Source of the DNA: Bradyrhizobium murdochi
Lineage (GTDB): Bacteria; Pseudomonadota; Alphaproteobacteria; Rhizobiales; Xanthobacteraceae
Assembly: GCF_000472965.1 (NCBI RefSeq)
Contig: NZ_AXAU01000008.1
Location: 247,401 to 311,400, forward strand
Length of the DNA stretch: 64,000 nucleotides
Direction of reading: 5' to 3'
The notes under the pieces are model-generated. The model was not told the DNA's origin and made no database searches. It saw only the letters and a list, made by a program, of their open reading frames with translations. Positions 52,336 through 60,569 of this stretch are shown one piece after another (the stretch's first letter is position 1; every line of letters starts with the position of its first letter). The position numbers were made by a program, and so were the translations under genes.

Positions 52336-52758
52336 ATGGATAACTTATCATCGAGTCTCGACCTTGTGTTCGGCGCCCTTGCGGACCCAACCAGAAGAGC
52401 GCTCCTTGAGCGTCTGGGCGAGGGCGAGGCCTCGATCGGGGAGCTCGCCGAACCATTCGACATGGCGCTGCCGAGCCTTATGAAGCACGTCCGGGTGCTT
52501 GAGGCCGTCGGTCTCGTGGAATCTCAGAAGAGTGGGCGCGTTCGCACCTGCCGGTTGAAGCCGGCCGCCATGACCGATGCTGAACGTTGGCTGGCCGGGC
52601 AGCGTGCGGTTTGGGAAGCGCGCCTGGATCGGCTCGAGGCCTATGTGAAGACAATTGAGAAGAAGCCCCGGAAGCGAAGGTTGAAACGATTGAGTTCCGC
52701 AAGCGGCGGGCGCCCCTCGCTGCGGCCACGATCTCCGGGAGTTCGAAAGCGTCATTGA
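52336..52758 (+). CDS. ArsR-family transcriptional regulator
   Basis: 140 residues. Winged helix: LDLVFGALADPTRRALLERL, EASIGELAEPFDMALPSLMK and HVRVLEAVGLVESQKSGRVR. No metal-binding cysteine cluster, so it belongs to the non-metal group that often sits with SRPBCC/AHSA1 genes. The C-terminal tail is basic (KKPRKRRLKRL) and reaches close to the next gene. The ATG at 52336 coincides with the predicted transcription start. First gene of a three-gene set. Confidence 0.9.
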   Translation: MDNLSSSLDLVFGALADPTRRALLERLGEGEASIGELAEPFDMALPSLMKHVRVLEAVGLVESQKSGRVRTCRLKPAAMTDAERWLAGQRAVWEARLDRLEAYVKTIEKKPRKRRLKRLSSASGGRPSLRPRSPGVRKRH

Positions 52759-52795
52759 CGCTCCTGTCACATGCCCACCCTCAAAGGATTTGATC

Positions 52796-53287
52796 ATGAC
52801 CTCGCCCAGCAACGCCGCGCTCTCGCAATGGGCGCTCGATCGCGAAATCGTTCTCTCGCGGGTAATAGATGCGCGGCGCGACGTTGTGTTTTCTGCCTGG
52901 ACCGACCCGAAACATCTGCCGAACTGGTTCGGGCCAACCGGTTTTAAAATCGAGACCAAGGAGATCGACATATGCGTCGGCGGTCTGTGGCGCTTCGACA
53001 TGATCGCACCTGATGGCCAGCGTTTCACCAACCGGATGATATTCCGTCGTATCGAACGACCGACTCTGATCGAGTTCGATCACGGAACGGACAGCGATGA
53101 CGATCCGGGGCGGTTCCGGACAACCATCACTTTCGACGAACAGAGCGATAGCAAGACCGTGATTACGTTGCGTCAGTTGCATCCAACCAAGGCGCAGCGC
53201 GACGCGGGCATCGGCTTCGGTGCAGTCGAATATGGTTACCAGACGCTTGAAAAGCTCGCGCGCCATGTCGATGCCCTGAAGGGCTGA
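52796..53287 (+). CDS. SRPBCC/AHSA1-domain protein
   Basis: 163 residues from ATG at 52796, preceded by AAAGGA. The START-like fold is shown by LDREIVLSRVIDARRDVVFS, AWTDPKHLPNWFGPTGFKIE, GGLWRFDMIAPDGQRFTNRM and the closing TLEKLARHVDAL helix. AHSA1-like proteins of this kind are commonly paired with ArsR genes; ligand unknown. It begins 37 bases after the ArsR stop. Confidence 0.92.
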   Translation: MTSPSNAALSQWALDREIVLSRVIDARRDVVFSAWTDPKHLPNWFGPTGFKIETKEIDICVGGLWRFDMIAPDGQRFTNRMIFRRIERPTLIEFDHGTDSDDDPGRFRTTITFDEQSDSKTVITLRQLHPTKAQRDAGIGFGAVEYGYQTLEKLARHVDALKG

Positions 53288-53309
53288 AGCAGAGGAGAGA
53301 CGAGACGCA

Positions 53310-53867
53310 ATGCGACGTTTGGTGGTTTGGAACGTGATGACGCTCGACGGTTATTTCGAGGGTAAGAGCCCGTGGGACCTCGGCTTCCTTGAGACGATCT
53401 GGGGAGACGAGTTGGAGGCGTTCTCGCTCGAGCAGGGCAGGGAGATCGGCACGCTGCTTTTCGGACGGCGGACCTATGAGGGCATGGCCAGCCACTGGGC
53501 CACAGCGACTGGGGCGGTGGCCGACATGATGAACTCGGTCGAAAAGGCGGTAGCGACCCGCACGCTAGACAAGGCGACGTGGAACAACACGCGGCTCCTG
53601 AAGGGCGATGCGATCGAGGCGGTCAGGAGTCTCAAGGCGGAGGACGGCAAGGACATCTACGTGTTCGGCAGCGCGGATCTGCTCGCCTCGCTCCTTTCCG
53701 CCGGACTCGTCGACGGATACCGCGTTTGCGTCGCCCCGGTGGTGCTGGGCGGGGGCAATCCCCTCTTCAAGCCGCAGGCCCAGCAGGTCAAGATGCGCCT
53801 CGAAAGCGCACGCCCGCTCAAGATCGGCGGGGTGGTCCTGACTTATGCAGTGAGCGGCGAAGCGTAG
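53310..53867 (+). CDS. Dihydrofolate reductase/RibD C-terminal domain protein
   Basis: 185 residues. RRLVVWNVMTLDGYFEG at the start, then TLLFGRRTYEGMASHW (NADPH-binding arm), LKAEDGKDIYVFGSADLLAS and LVDGYRVCVAPVVLGGGNPL. The fold is that of RibD reductase/YyaP-type proteins rather than true folate reductase. Substrate unknown. Starts 22 bases after the SRPBCC gene and so probably shares its mRNA. Confidence 0.9.
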   Translation: MRRLVVWNVMTLDGYFEGKSPWDLGFLETIWGDELEAFSLEQGREIGTLLFGRRTYEGMASHWATATGAVADMMNSVEKAVATRTLDKATWNNTRLLKGDAIEAVRSLKAEDGKDIYVFGSADLLASLLSAGLVDGYRVCVAPVVLGGGNPLFKPQAQQVKMRLESARPLKIGGVVLTYAVSGEA

Positions 53868-53886
53868 CAGGCGAAGTTCGTCGCAA

Positions 53887-54873
53887 TCATCGAGCGGCCC
53901 GCGGCCGGCCATGTGCGTTGGGAACCGCCACTTTCCATTTTCCCTGGCGATCGCGCGCGAGGCTGACGCTGTCGATGCGGATGTGATCGCCCAGAAAGCC
54001 GATGAACGCGCGCACACGGGCAGGCAGGGGACCGCCCTGGCCTAGATAGACGGCATGAATATCCTCGCAGTCACCTGGGTTGAAATCCTCCAGAACAGGC
54101 ACGAGACGGCCCGCCTCGATATCGGGACCGATATGAAACAGGGCAAGGCGCGCAAGTCCCGCGCCGCCGAGAGCGAGAAGCCGCGCGGCCTCGCCATCGC
54201 TTGCCCGCGCGACAGGCGGAGGTGACAATGACTCAATGCCTTTGCCCTTACGAAACGGCCAGCCCTCGACGATGCGCGAGAAGGTCCAGCCGATGCCTCT
54301 ATGGCGCGCAAGATCGCCGGGACTGCGAGGAGCTGCGTGCCGCGCAAGGTAGTCCGGCGATGCCACAACGGCCATTCGGCTCGTACCGAGCTTGCGCGCC
54401 ACGAGGCTCGATTCCCGAAGCGGGCCCACGCGTATGGCGATGTCGGCGCGCTCTTCCAACAGGTCGATGACCGTGTCCGAGAGCATGATGTCGAGTGTGA
54501 CCTCTGGGTTCTGCGCAAGGAAGCGAGGCACTAGCGGCATCACGTGACGCATCCCGAACGGGACGTTGCTATTGACCCGGAGATGGCCGCGGGGACAGGC
54601 GCCGGCCGATGCCTCGCGCTCGGCCTCGTCCATATCGGCCAGAATGCGCATGGCCCGGTCGTAGAAAGCTTGCCCCTCGGGCGTGAGCTGTAGCTTGCGC
54701 GTTGAGCGGTTGATGAGGCGTGTGCTGAGCCGCGCTTCGAGCCGCGACACAAGCTTGCTGACGCCCGAAGGCGTCAGCTTGAAGTCGTGTGCCGCCGCAG
54801 TGAATCCGTTGAGGTCGACGACCCGCACGAACACTTCCATCTCGGCGGCACGGTTGGTTTCGAGGCGAGGCAT
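53887..54873 (-). CDS. LysR-family transcriptional regulator
   Basis: 328 residues, full length with a slight C-terminal extension. Helix-turn-helix: AEMEVFVRVVDLNGFTAAAH, DFKLTPSGVSKLVSRLEARL and NRSTRKLQLTPEGQAFYDRA; effector domain from about 95 (HLRVNSNVPFGMRHVMPLVP). Typical of the DsdC/YafC-like subgroup. Divergent from an MFS/aldo-keto reductase pair that it probably controls; a palindrome lies just before its start codon. Confidence 0.92.
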   Translation of the reverse strand: MPRLETNRAAEMEVFVRVVDLNGFTAAAHDFKLTPSGVSKLVSRLEARLSTRLINRSTRKLQLTPEGQAFYDRAMRILADMDEAEREASAGACPRGHLRVNSNVPFGMRHVMPLVPRFLAQNPEVTLDIMLSDTVIDLLEERADIAIRVGPLRESSLVARKLGTSRMAVVASPDYLARHAAPRSPGDLARHRGIGWTFSRIVEGWPFRKGKGIESLSPPPVARASDGEAARLLALGGAGLARLALFHIGPDIEAGRLVPVLEDFNPGDCEDIHAVYLGQGGPLPARVRAFIGFLGDHIRIDSVSLARDRQGKWKVAVPNAHGRPRAAR

Positions 54874-54878
54874 GATGA

Positions 54879-54897
54879 ATTCATCTCATAAATGAAT
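54879..54897. promoter_or_regulatory. Inverted repeat in the LysR/MFS intergenic region
   Basis: ATTCAT-CTCATAA-ATGAAT, 6-base arms with a 7-base centre, lies 5 bases upstream of the LysR start codon. LysR proteins bind imperfect palindromes of this size (T-N11-A core) in such divergent gaps, so this is a good candidate for the operator. Confidence 0.55.
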
Positions 54898-54973
54898 GGA
54901 ATTGTCGCCCTCTAGTTCCAGATGACGCGACGCACCATTATTGCCCGGTCATTGCTGATCGGGAGCCAAAACC

Positions 54974-56155
54974 ATGCCTGTTGCCGTCCTCGCCCTTACC
55001 GCTGGCGCCTTCGGCATCGGCACGACCGAGTTCATCATTATGGGTCTGCTGCTACAGGTCGCGGCCGACATGCAGGTCTCCGTCTCGACCGCCGGCCTGT
55101 TGATTTCCGGCTATGCGCTCGGGGTTTTCGCCGGCGCACCGATCCTGACGCTCGCCACGCGCCGAATGCCGAGAAAGGCAGTGCTGCTGGCGTTGATGGC
55201 GATCTTCACGCTCGGAAATGCCGCCTGCGCAGTCGCGCCCAGCTATGCCGCGCTGATGGCGGCGCGCGTTCTGACCTCGCTCGCGCACGGCACCTTCTTC
55301 GGCGTCGGATCGGTTGTGGGGACAGGGCTTGTCGCAAAAGACAAGCGGGCCTCGGCGATCGCGATGATGTTTACGGGCCTGACGGCCGCCACGCTGCTTG
55401 GTGTGCCTTTCGGTGCCTGGTTCGGCCTGTTGTTCGGCTGGCGGTCTGCGTTCTGGGCCGTGGCGGCGGTCGGCGTCGTCGCGTTCATCGTGCTTGCCCT
55501 GCTGGTGCCGAACCATGTGGGCCGCAACGACGAGAACACTTCGCTGCGCGAAGAGCTGACGGTGCTCGCCCGGCCGCAGGTGCAGCTCGGGTTGGCGACG
55601 ACCGTCCTTGGCTTCGCCGGTCTTTTCACCGTCTTCACCTATATTCAGCCGATCCTCACCAAGATCACCGGGTTTTCGGAAGCCGCTGTCTCGCCGATCC
55701 TCCTCGTATTCGGCGTCGGGCTGTCGATCGGCAACATCGCCGGGGGACGGCTTGCAGATCGTGGCTTGCCGCGTGCTCTGCTCGGAACGCTTGCCGGTCT
55801 CGTCATCGTCCTCGTCGTGCTTGCGCTCGCGCTCTCTGCCAAGGCGTCGGCCGTGCTGCTGGTCGGCCTGCTCGGTGCGGCGGCTTTCGCGACCGTCGCG
55901 CCGCTCCAGATTCGCGTGATCGAGAAGGCAGGAGCGGCCGGGCAGAACCTTGCTTCCAGCCTGAACATCGCCGCCTTCAACCTTGGCAACGCGCTCGGCG
56001 CCTGGGCTGGCGGCGTGACCATCGATCGCGGTCTTGGCCTCGCCGCCTTGCCGGTGGTCGCAGCGGTTATCACGGCCGTCGGTCTCGCGCTGGCGTTCTG
56101 GAGCCTGCGGCTCGACCGGAGGTCCGCAACGCCGATCACGTGTCCCGCAGAATAG
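54974..56155 (+). CDS. MFS transporter (AraJ/YdhP-like)
   Basis: 393 residues with about twelve membrane segments. LALTAGAFGIGTTEFIIMGL is the family start, TLATRRMPRKAVLLALMAIF is the motif-A-like loop, and AFNLGNALGAWAGGVTIDRG stands near the end. The group includes sugar-efflux and drug-efflux proteins; substrate unknown. GGGAG lies 9 bases before the ATG. It is followed 11 bases later by the aldo/keto reductase gene. Confidence 0.92.
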   Translation: MPVAVLALTAGAFGIGTTEFIIMGLLLQVAADMQVSVSTAGLLISGYALGVFAGAPILTLATRRMPRKAVLLALMAIFTLGNAACAVAPSYAALMAARVLTSLAHGTFFGVGSVVGTGLVAKDKRASAIAMMFTGLTAATLLGVPFGAWFGLLFGWRSAFWAVAAVGVVAFIVLALLVPNHVGRNDENTSLREELTVLARPQVQLGLATTVLGFAGLFTVFTYIQPILTKITGFSEAAVSPILLVFGVGLSIGNIAGGRLADRGLPRALLGTLAGLVIVLVVLALALSAKASAVLLVGLLGAAAFATVAPLQIRVIEKAGAAGQNLASSLNIAAFNLGNALGAWAGGVTIDRGLGLAALPVVAAVITAVGLALAFWSLRLDRRSATPITCPAE

Positions 56156-56166
56156 GAGTGTGGATC

Positions 56167-57201
56167 ATGGAATATCGTAATCTCGGTGCCTCGGGCTTGA
56201 AGGTGCCGGTCCTGAGCTTCGGTGCGGGCACCTTCGGTGGCCAAGGCCCGCTCTTCTCCGCCTGGGGCCGCTCGGATGCCGAGGAAGCACGGCGGCTGAT
56301 CGACATTTGTCTCGACGCCGGCGTTACGCTGTTCGACACTGCCGATGTCTATTCGAACGGCGCGTCCGAAGAGATATTGGGTGCAGCGATCAAAGGTCGC
56401 CGCGACAAATTACTGATCTCGACAAAGACAAGCCTGCCGATGGGTGATGGTCCGTTTGACGCAGGCTCATCTCGTCACCGCCTGCTCGGCGCCGTCGATG
56501 CGTCCCTGAGAAGGCTGGGCACGGACTACATCGACCTGCTGCAGCTCCACGCATTTGATGCGGGCACGCCCATTGCAGAAGTGCTCCACACGCTCGATGT
56601 GTTGGTGCGTGCCGGCAAGGTGCGCTATGTCGGTGTCTCCAATTTCTCCGGCTGGCAGGTGATGAAATCGCTCGACTTAGCTGAACGTAACGGGTGGCCG
56701 CGCTATGTGGCGCATCAGGTCTACTATTCCCTTGTTGGACGCGACTACGAATGGGAGCTGATGCCGCTCGGGCTCGACCAAGGCGTTGGTGCTCTGGTGT
56801 GGAGCCCGCTCGGTTGGGGCCGGCTCACCGGTAAGCTCCGGCGTGGTCAGCCACTGCCGAAGGACAGCCGCCTTCACGAGACAGCGCAATGGGGTCCGCC
56901 GGTCGAGCACGAACGGCTCTATCGCGTGATTGATGTCTTGGACGAAGTCGCGGAGGAAACAGGGAAGAGTGTCCCGCAGATTGCACTAGCCTGGCTCCTG
57001 ACTCGGCCGACCGTTTGCTCGGTGATCGTCGGCGCCCGGAACGAGACGCAGCTCCGCGACAATCTCGGTGCAGTTGGTTGGTCGCTGAGCGGGGAGCAGA
57101 TACGGCGGCTGGACGCGGCCAGCGACGTCATGCCGGCCTATCCCTATTATCCGTACCGGACTCAGGCCGGATTCGCTCGTCTCAATCCCAAGCCCGTATG
57201 A
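56167..57201 (+). CDS. Aldo/keto reductase
   Basis: 344 residues. MEYRNLGASGLKVPVLSFG, catalytic Asp/Tyr in TLFDTADVYSNGASEEILG, the lysine in KLLISTKTSLPMG and the histidine in DLLQLHAFDAGTPIAE are present; NADPH site near IVGARNETQLRDNL. Resembles potassium-channel-beta/YajO-like reductases. ATG at 56167 follows AGGAG. A longer open frame in phase runs back to 54922 under the MFS gene and is an artefact. Probably co-transcribed with the MFS transporter. Confidence 0.93.
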   Translation: MEYRNLGASGLKVPVLSFGAGTFGGQGPLFSAWGRSDAEEARRLIDICLDAGVTLFDTADVYSNGASEEILGAAIKGRRDKLLISTKTSLPMGDGPFDAGSSRHRLLGAVDASLRRLGTDYIDLLQLHAFDAGTPIAEVLHTLDVLVRAGKVRYVGVSNFSGWQVMKSLDLAERNGWPRYVAHQVYYSLVGRDYEWELMPLGLDQGVGALVWSPLGWGRLTGKLRRGQPLPKDSRLHETAQWGPPVEHERLYRVIDVLDEVAEETGKSVPQIALAWLLTRPTVCSVIVGARNETQLRDNLGAVGWSLSGEQIRRLDAASDVMPAYPYYPYRTQAGFARLNPKPV

Positions 57202-57224
57202 TCCTGCGCGATCGGGGCTGCCGT

Positions 57225-57470
57225 TCAGCAGAAGTCTTCCATCAAGGAGCGACTGCGCGCCGCGGGCCGCGACGAGCGCGTCGGCTTGGGCTCTTCCGGG
57301 ATGATCGTGATGGTCCACGCCGCCGGAGCGCTCGACTTGCTTTCCACGATCGATCGAACGTGGCCGGTGACCGCCGATCCGACCGAATGCACGGTTGCAG
57401 TCCTGCCATTGAACTGGGCGATACGGAGACGCCGCACTTCTTTCTGATCGCTCGTTTCAAACGTGAACAT
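57225..57470 (-). CDS. Small unknown protein
   Basis: 81 residues from ATG at 57470, with AAGGGAG at a fair distance. FETSDQKEVRRLRIAQFNGR and TATVHSVGSAVTGHVRSI suggest a small beta-sheet protein; the C-terminal part is Arg/Ser/Pro-rich. No known family. It converges with the aldo/keto reductase gene. Confidence 0.6.
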   Translation of the reverse strand: MFTFETSDQKEVRRLRIAQFNGRTATVHSVGSAVTGHVRSIVESKSSAPAAWTITIIPEEPKPTRSSRPAARSRSLMEDFC

Positions 57471-57600
57471 GAGGGCACTCCCTTGGTCCACGCAACTATC
57501 CTCAGTCAACGTTATCCGGAGATGAAAATCTCAAACCGTAGTAGTACGTAGTACGGCTAACTGCGCGTCTGCGGCGCGCAGCGCACTTTCCGGGATGATG

Positions 57601-57993
57601 TCAGCCGGCTGCGTCGGGAAACACCGCTTCCATCTTGGTCTTCAGCGTTGCGGCGTTGAACGGCTTGACGATGTAATTGTTGACGCCGGCCTTCTTCGCG
57701 GCGATCACGTTTTCGGTCTTGGATTCGGCGGTGATCATGATGAAGGGCGTCTTGGAGAATTCCGGGCTGGCGCGGACTTCCCTGAGCAGGTCATAGCCGG
57801 TCATCGGCTCCATGTTCCAGTCGGAGATCACGAGGCCGTATCGCTTGGTCTGCATCTTGGCGAGCGCAGCCGATCCATCGCTGGCCTCGTCGACATTCTC
57901 GAATCCGAGCTGCTTGAGAAGGTTGCGGATGATGCGGATCATGGTGCTGTAGTCATCGACCACCAGGATCGGCATCGACAGATCAAAAGCCAT
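57601..57993 (-). CDS. cheY: CheY-like response regulator
   Basis: 130 residues, a lone receiver domain. Acidic pair D13/D14 (VVDDYSTM), phospho-acceptor D58 (VISDWNMEPMTG), T88 (MITAES) and K110 (IVKPFN). The YSTMIRIIRNLLKQLGFENV segment is CheY-like. ATG at 57993; a longer reading upstream has no support. It lies some 5 kb from the cheA start, in the same motility region. Confidence 0.9.
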   Translation of the reverse strand: MAFDLSMPILVVDDYSTMIRIIRNLLKQLGFENVDEASDGSAALAKMQTKRYGLVISDWNMEPMTGYDLLREVRASPEFSKTPFIMITAESKTENVIAAKKAGVNNYIVKPFNAATLKTKMEAVFPDAAG

Positions 57994-58183
57994 GGTCGTA
58001 CTCCGCGCAAACAATATGCCGCCGAACCTAGGTGAATGCGCGTTGCACGCGAAACAGTCTCGAACCCGCACCGGTCAGCACCGTGACAACTATCAGGGCT
58101 CGTTGAACAGCGCGTTAATCCCCTGCGGGACCGAAAGCCGCAAAAGCCGCGATTGGCCGTAGTAATACGGTGAGGTGGTTCTG

Positions 58184-58350
58184 CTGCGTCATAACTCCTC
58201 AACCCCTCATCCTGAGGAGCCCGCGAGAAGCGGGCGTCTCGAAGGATGCAGGCCACAGGCGGGGCCTCATGGTTCGAGACGCGCGGAGCCTGTCATCGGG
58301 CCGCGCTACGCGCGGACCCGTTGGCGCTCCTCACCATGAGGGTTTATGAC
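58184..58350. repeat. Intergenic palindrome, family C, copy 2, with nested hairpin
   Basis: CTGCGTCATAACTCCTCAA leads to CCTCATCCTGAGGAGCCCGC, GCGGGCGTCTCGAAGGA, GCCTCATGGTTCGAGACGCGC, then the inserted hairpin (58285-58323), GCGCTCCTCACCATGAGG and TTATGAC. Apart from the insert it is nearly the same as copy 3 (60165-60300), in the same orientation. It fills much of the 450-base gap between the receiver gene and the Crp-like gene, in which no other gene is seen. Confidence 0.85.
58285..58323. mobile_element. Mini-hairpin nested in repeat C (copy 2 of 2)
   Basis: GGAGCCTGTCAT, then stem CGGG+CCGCGC, loop TAC, GCGCGG, a bulged A, CCCG and TTG. Flanks and outer stem equal those at 11960-11996; the inner stem differs on both arms and still pairs. 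It replaces the loop TTC of the uninterrupted copy at 60165-60300. Confidence 0.6.
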
Positions 58351-58446
58351 GCCGTAAGGGGAAGGACCGTCGCAATCTTCGCGCGCAACGGCGATGCGAT
58401 GCGTATCTCAGATCGGGCTGCGGCCGTGGTCGATCGCAAGAAGCGA

Positions 58447-59172
58447 TTACGCAGCCTCGCTGTGGATGCGCGGATGCAGCAGCCTCGTGTACTGCGCCTT
58501 GACCGTCGCGTAGCATTCGCAGGACGTCTTGATCAGGCCGTCCGCGTTGGTGATTTCGATATGCCCCCGGCTGTAGTGGATGAAGTCCGCCTGCTGCAGC
58601 GTATGGGCCACCAGCGAAACGCTGTTGCGGCGTGCGCCTATCATCTGGGCCATCGCCTCCTGGGTCAGGATCAGCTTGTCGCTGCCGGAGAGGTCGCGTG
58701 TGTGCAACAGGCATCGCGCCAGCCGGGATTCCACCGTATGCGAGGCGTTGCAGCCGGCGGTCTGCTGGATCTGCGCATAGACGGCGAGGCCATGCCGCGT
58801 CAGTGCGGTACGCAACGTCGCACTCTGGTCGGCGGCAGCACGAAGCTGGTCGAGATCGATCGTCGAGGCCGCGCCCGGCACCAGCACCACGGCGGTGTTC
58901 AACGCCACGGCGTCGCCGAGGGCAGCGAATGCACCGAAGATGCTGTCGCGGCCGATCATCGCGATCTGGACGTGCTCGCCGCGCGCGAGCTTCACGACCA
59001 GCGAGATGACGCCCTTGTGCGGAAGATACGCACGCTTGAGCGTTTCGTCGACTTCGACCAGCACCATTTCCTGGCTGAGATCGGTGGCGCGCAGATGCGG
59101 GCGGATCAATTCGAAATCGTCCGCGGTCAGCGAGGACAAAAATCCATTCGGAGAACGAGGGGCTGAATCCAA
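58447..59172 (-). CDS. Crp/Fnr-family transcriptional regulator
   Basis: 241 residues from TTG at 59172, chosen for AGGAG 6 bases in front; an upstream reading to 59352 has no such site. Cyclic-nucleotide-binding-like barrel (about 10-125: SLTADDFELIRPHLRATDLS, KGVISLVVKLARGEHVQIAM, IGRDSIFGAFAALGD), then a winged helix: LTQEAMAQMIGARRNSVSLV and IHYSRGHIEITN. No FNR cysteines at the N-terminus, and the cAMP contact arginine/serine pair is not obvious. Related proteins in this group are common in multiple copies in Bradyrhizobium. Signal unknown. Confidence 0.88.
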   Translation of the reverse strand: MDSAPRSPNGFLSSLTADDFELIRPHLRATDLSQEMVLVEVDETLKRAYLPHKGVISLVVKLARGEHVQIAMIGRDSIFGAFAALGDAVALNTAVVLVPGAASTIDLDQLRAAADQSATLRTALTRHGLAVYAQIQQTAGCNASHTVESRLARCLLHTRDLSGSDKLILTQEAMAQMIGARRNSVSLVAHTLQQADFIHYSRGHIEITNADGLIKTSCECYATVKAQYTRLLHPRIHSEAA

Positions 59173-59713
59173 AGCAGTCTCCTGCCTTACGGCCAAGCCG
59201 GTCTCTGGCGTCTGCTGTCTACAGTCCGAACTGCAGGATGATCCTTGCACATTATATTGGCAAGAAAAACTGGCGAACGAGGTTGATGGCACCGGCGCAT
59301 CGCCTCGGCCAGGTGGGCTTTGACCCGCTCCGACGCTTAGCGCTGCAAGCACAGCGATGCGAACGCGCCGCCGGCAACCTTGCGAACATATTCGAAGCAG
59401 CGACCGCGCGACTTGCTGTGTGGCAGGCTACCTACAAATTCCCAATCCGAATCAGCCCAGGTTGTGGAACCGCGCTTATACACTGTAGAGGGCAGACAGG
59501 GTAGCCTGTTTGCGGCGGACAATGCGGTAGCGCTCTGATTCGCAAGATAAACTGCCGCATGATCAGCCGAGAGGTTCCCTTTGTGGAACTTCATGACCGT
59601 GTGGACGGAGCGCGTCCTACGCTGCAAGGGAGGTGGATCATACGTCGCCCCCACTGCGATTGCGACTGAGGAATGATTGGACTGAATTCGCTATCCGCTT
59701 CCGGGGAGCTGAC
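59173..59713. other. Gap between the Crp-like gene and the second receiver
   Basis: About 540 bases. It must contain the promoter of the Crp-like gene (leftward) and of the receiver gene (rightward). Only a weak small reading frame (59337-59594) is seen, reported apart. No repeat of the window's families is present. Confidence 0.5.
59337..59594 (-). CDS. Possible small protein, weak support
   Basis: 85 residues from ATG at 59594 (MKFHKGNLSADHAAVYLANQ then TTWADSDWEFVGSLPHSK). The composition is protein-like, but there is no ribosome-binding site and no recognised family. The region is otherwise empty, so a real gene is possible. Treat as a candidate only. Confidence 0.3.
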   Translation of the reverse strand: MKFHKGNLSADHAAVYLANQSATALSAANRLPCLPSTVYKRGSTTWADSDWEFVGSLPHSKSRGRCFEYVRKVAGGAFASLCLQR

Positions 59714-60130
59714 ATGACACGCGTTCTCATCGTCGATGACGATCCCATGGTCTGCACGGCCATCGAGGTCTATCTCGAACGTCACGGCTTTGAGGTGACC
59801 ATAGCCGATGGCGGCGAAGCCGGGCTCCGCGCGCTGGAAGACTCCGGCTTCGACCTGATGCTCGTCGACATCTTCATGCCGCACATGCGCGGCTTCGAAT
59901 CGATCAGGATTTTCCACGAGCGCGCGCCGACGATCCCGCTCGTTGCGATGTCGGGATACGCCTTTGCCAATCTCGACTCGCCGGCGCCGGACTTCCTGCG
60001 CATGGCGCTTGAGCTCGGCGCCGCGCGCTGCCTGCGCAAGCCGTTCACGCCGGGCGCGCTCCTGGCGGTCGTCAACGAATGTCTCGCCGAAGCCGGCTCA
60101 CGTTTCAGCGGCGTCGTCCAGTCGAGCTAG
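59714..60130 (+). CDS. Single-domain response regulator
   Basis: 138 residues. Acidic cluster in RVLIVDDDPMVCTAIEVYLE, phospho-acceptor D52 in LMLVDIFMPHMRG, MSGYAF and the lysine in CLRKPFTPGALL. An output domain is lacking, so it works through a partner. GGGGAG precedes the ATG by 9 bases. Its neighbours are a Crp-like gene and the flagellin gene; its kinase is unknown. Confidence 0.88.
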   Translation: MTRVLIVDDDPMVCTAIEVYLERHGFEVTIADGGEAGLRALEDSGFDLMLVDIFMPHMRGFESIRIFHERAPTIPLVAMSGYAFANLDSPAPDFLRMALELGAARCLRKPFTPGALLAVVNECLAEAGSRFSGVVQSS

Positions 60131-60569
60131 CGGCTGGCGAATACCGCGCCTCTACGTGGCCTTACTGCGTCATAACTGCTCAAACCCCTCATCCTGAGGA
60201 GCCCGCGAGAAGCGGGCGTCTCGAAGGACGTAGGCCACAGACGGGGCCACATGGTTCGAGACGCGCTTCGCGCTCCTCACCATGAGGGGCTGATGACGCA
60301 GCAAGATTAATGCGAGCCATCGCCGTGAGAGCCGTAGTCAGCTACTCAGGAGTCATTTCTCCCCGCAGTAATCGCCAGAATTTTTGCGAGCCGCGGTCAC
60401 GGCCACTTAACCGTACTTTTACGGTTTGCTGCTTAGGTCAGCTTTAACCATCGGCACTCCAGTGTCCAATTGCTGCAAATCAGAGCCGTCAAGTTGAGGC
60501 ATTGTTAAATCTCGCTCTGTATTGCTGGCATGGCCAAAGAAATGGCTTCGAAACCAGAAGGAAATAGAC
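60131..60569. other. Flagellin leader and upstream region
   Basis: The first half is the family C repeat (60165-60300). The rest, 60301-60569, should hold the flagellin promoter and 5' leader. I find no convincing sigma-28 or sigma-54 boxes by eye. AGAAGGAAA before 60570 is the flagellin ribosome-binding site. Confidence 0.5.
60165..60300. repeat. Intergenic palindrome, family C, copy 3
   Basis: ACTGCGTCATAACTGCTCAA, CCTCATCCTGAGGAGCCCGC, GCGGGCGTCTCGAAGGACG, CATGGTTCGAGACGCGC-TTC-GCGCTCCTCACCATGAGG and GATGACGCA. This copy shows the uninterrupted form of the repeat. It is about 2 kb from copy 2 and in the same orientation. Confidence 0.85.

Noticed and set aside
52790..53287. TTG at 52790 as start of the SRPBCC gene
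   Set aside because: It overlaps the AAAGGA site that serves the ATG at 52796.
54922..57201. 759-codon plus-strand frame suggesting an MFS-region/aldo-keto reductase fusion
   Set aside because: The upstream part lies out of frame under a clear MFS gene; the reductase has its own AGGAG and ATG at 56167.
58184..60300. Spaced repeats considered as a CRISPR array or IS ends
   Set aside because: Only two long, internally palindromic copies 2 kb apart, no short spacers, no cas or transposase gene.
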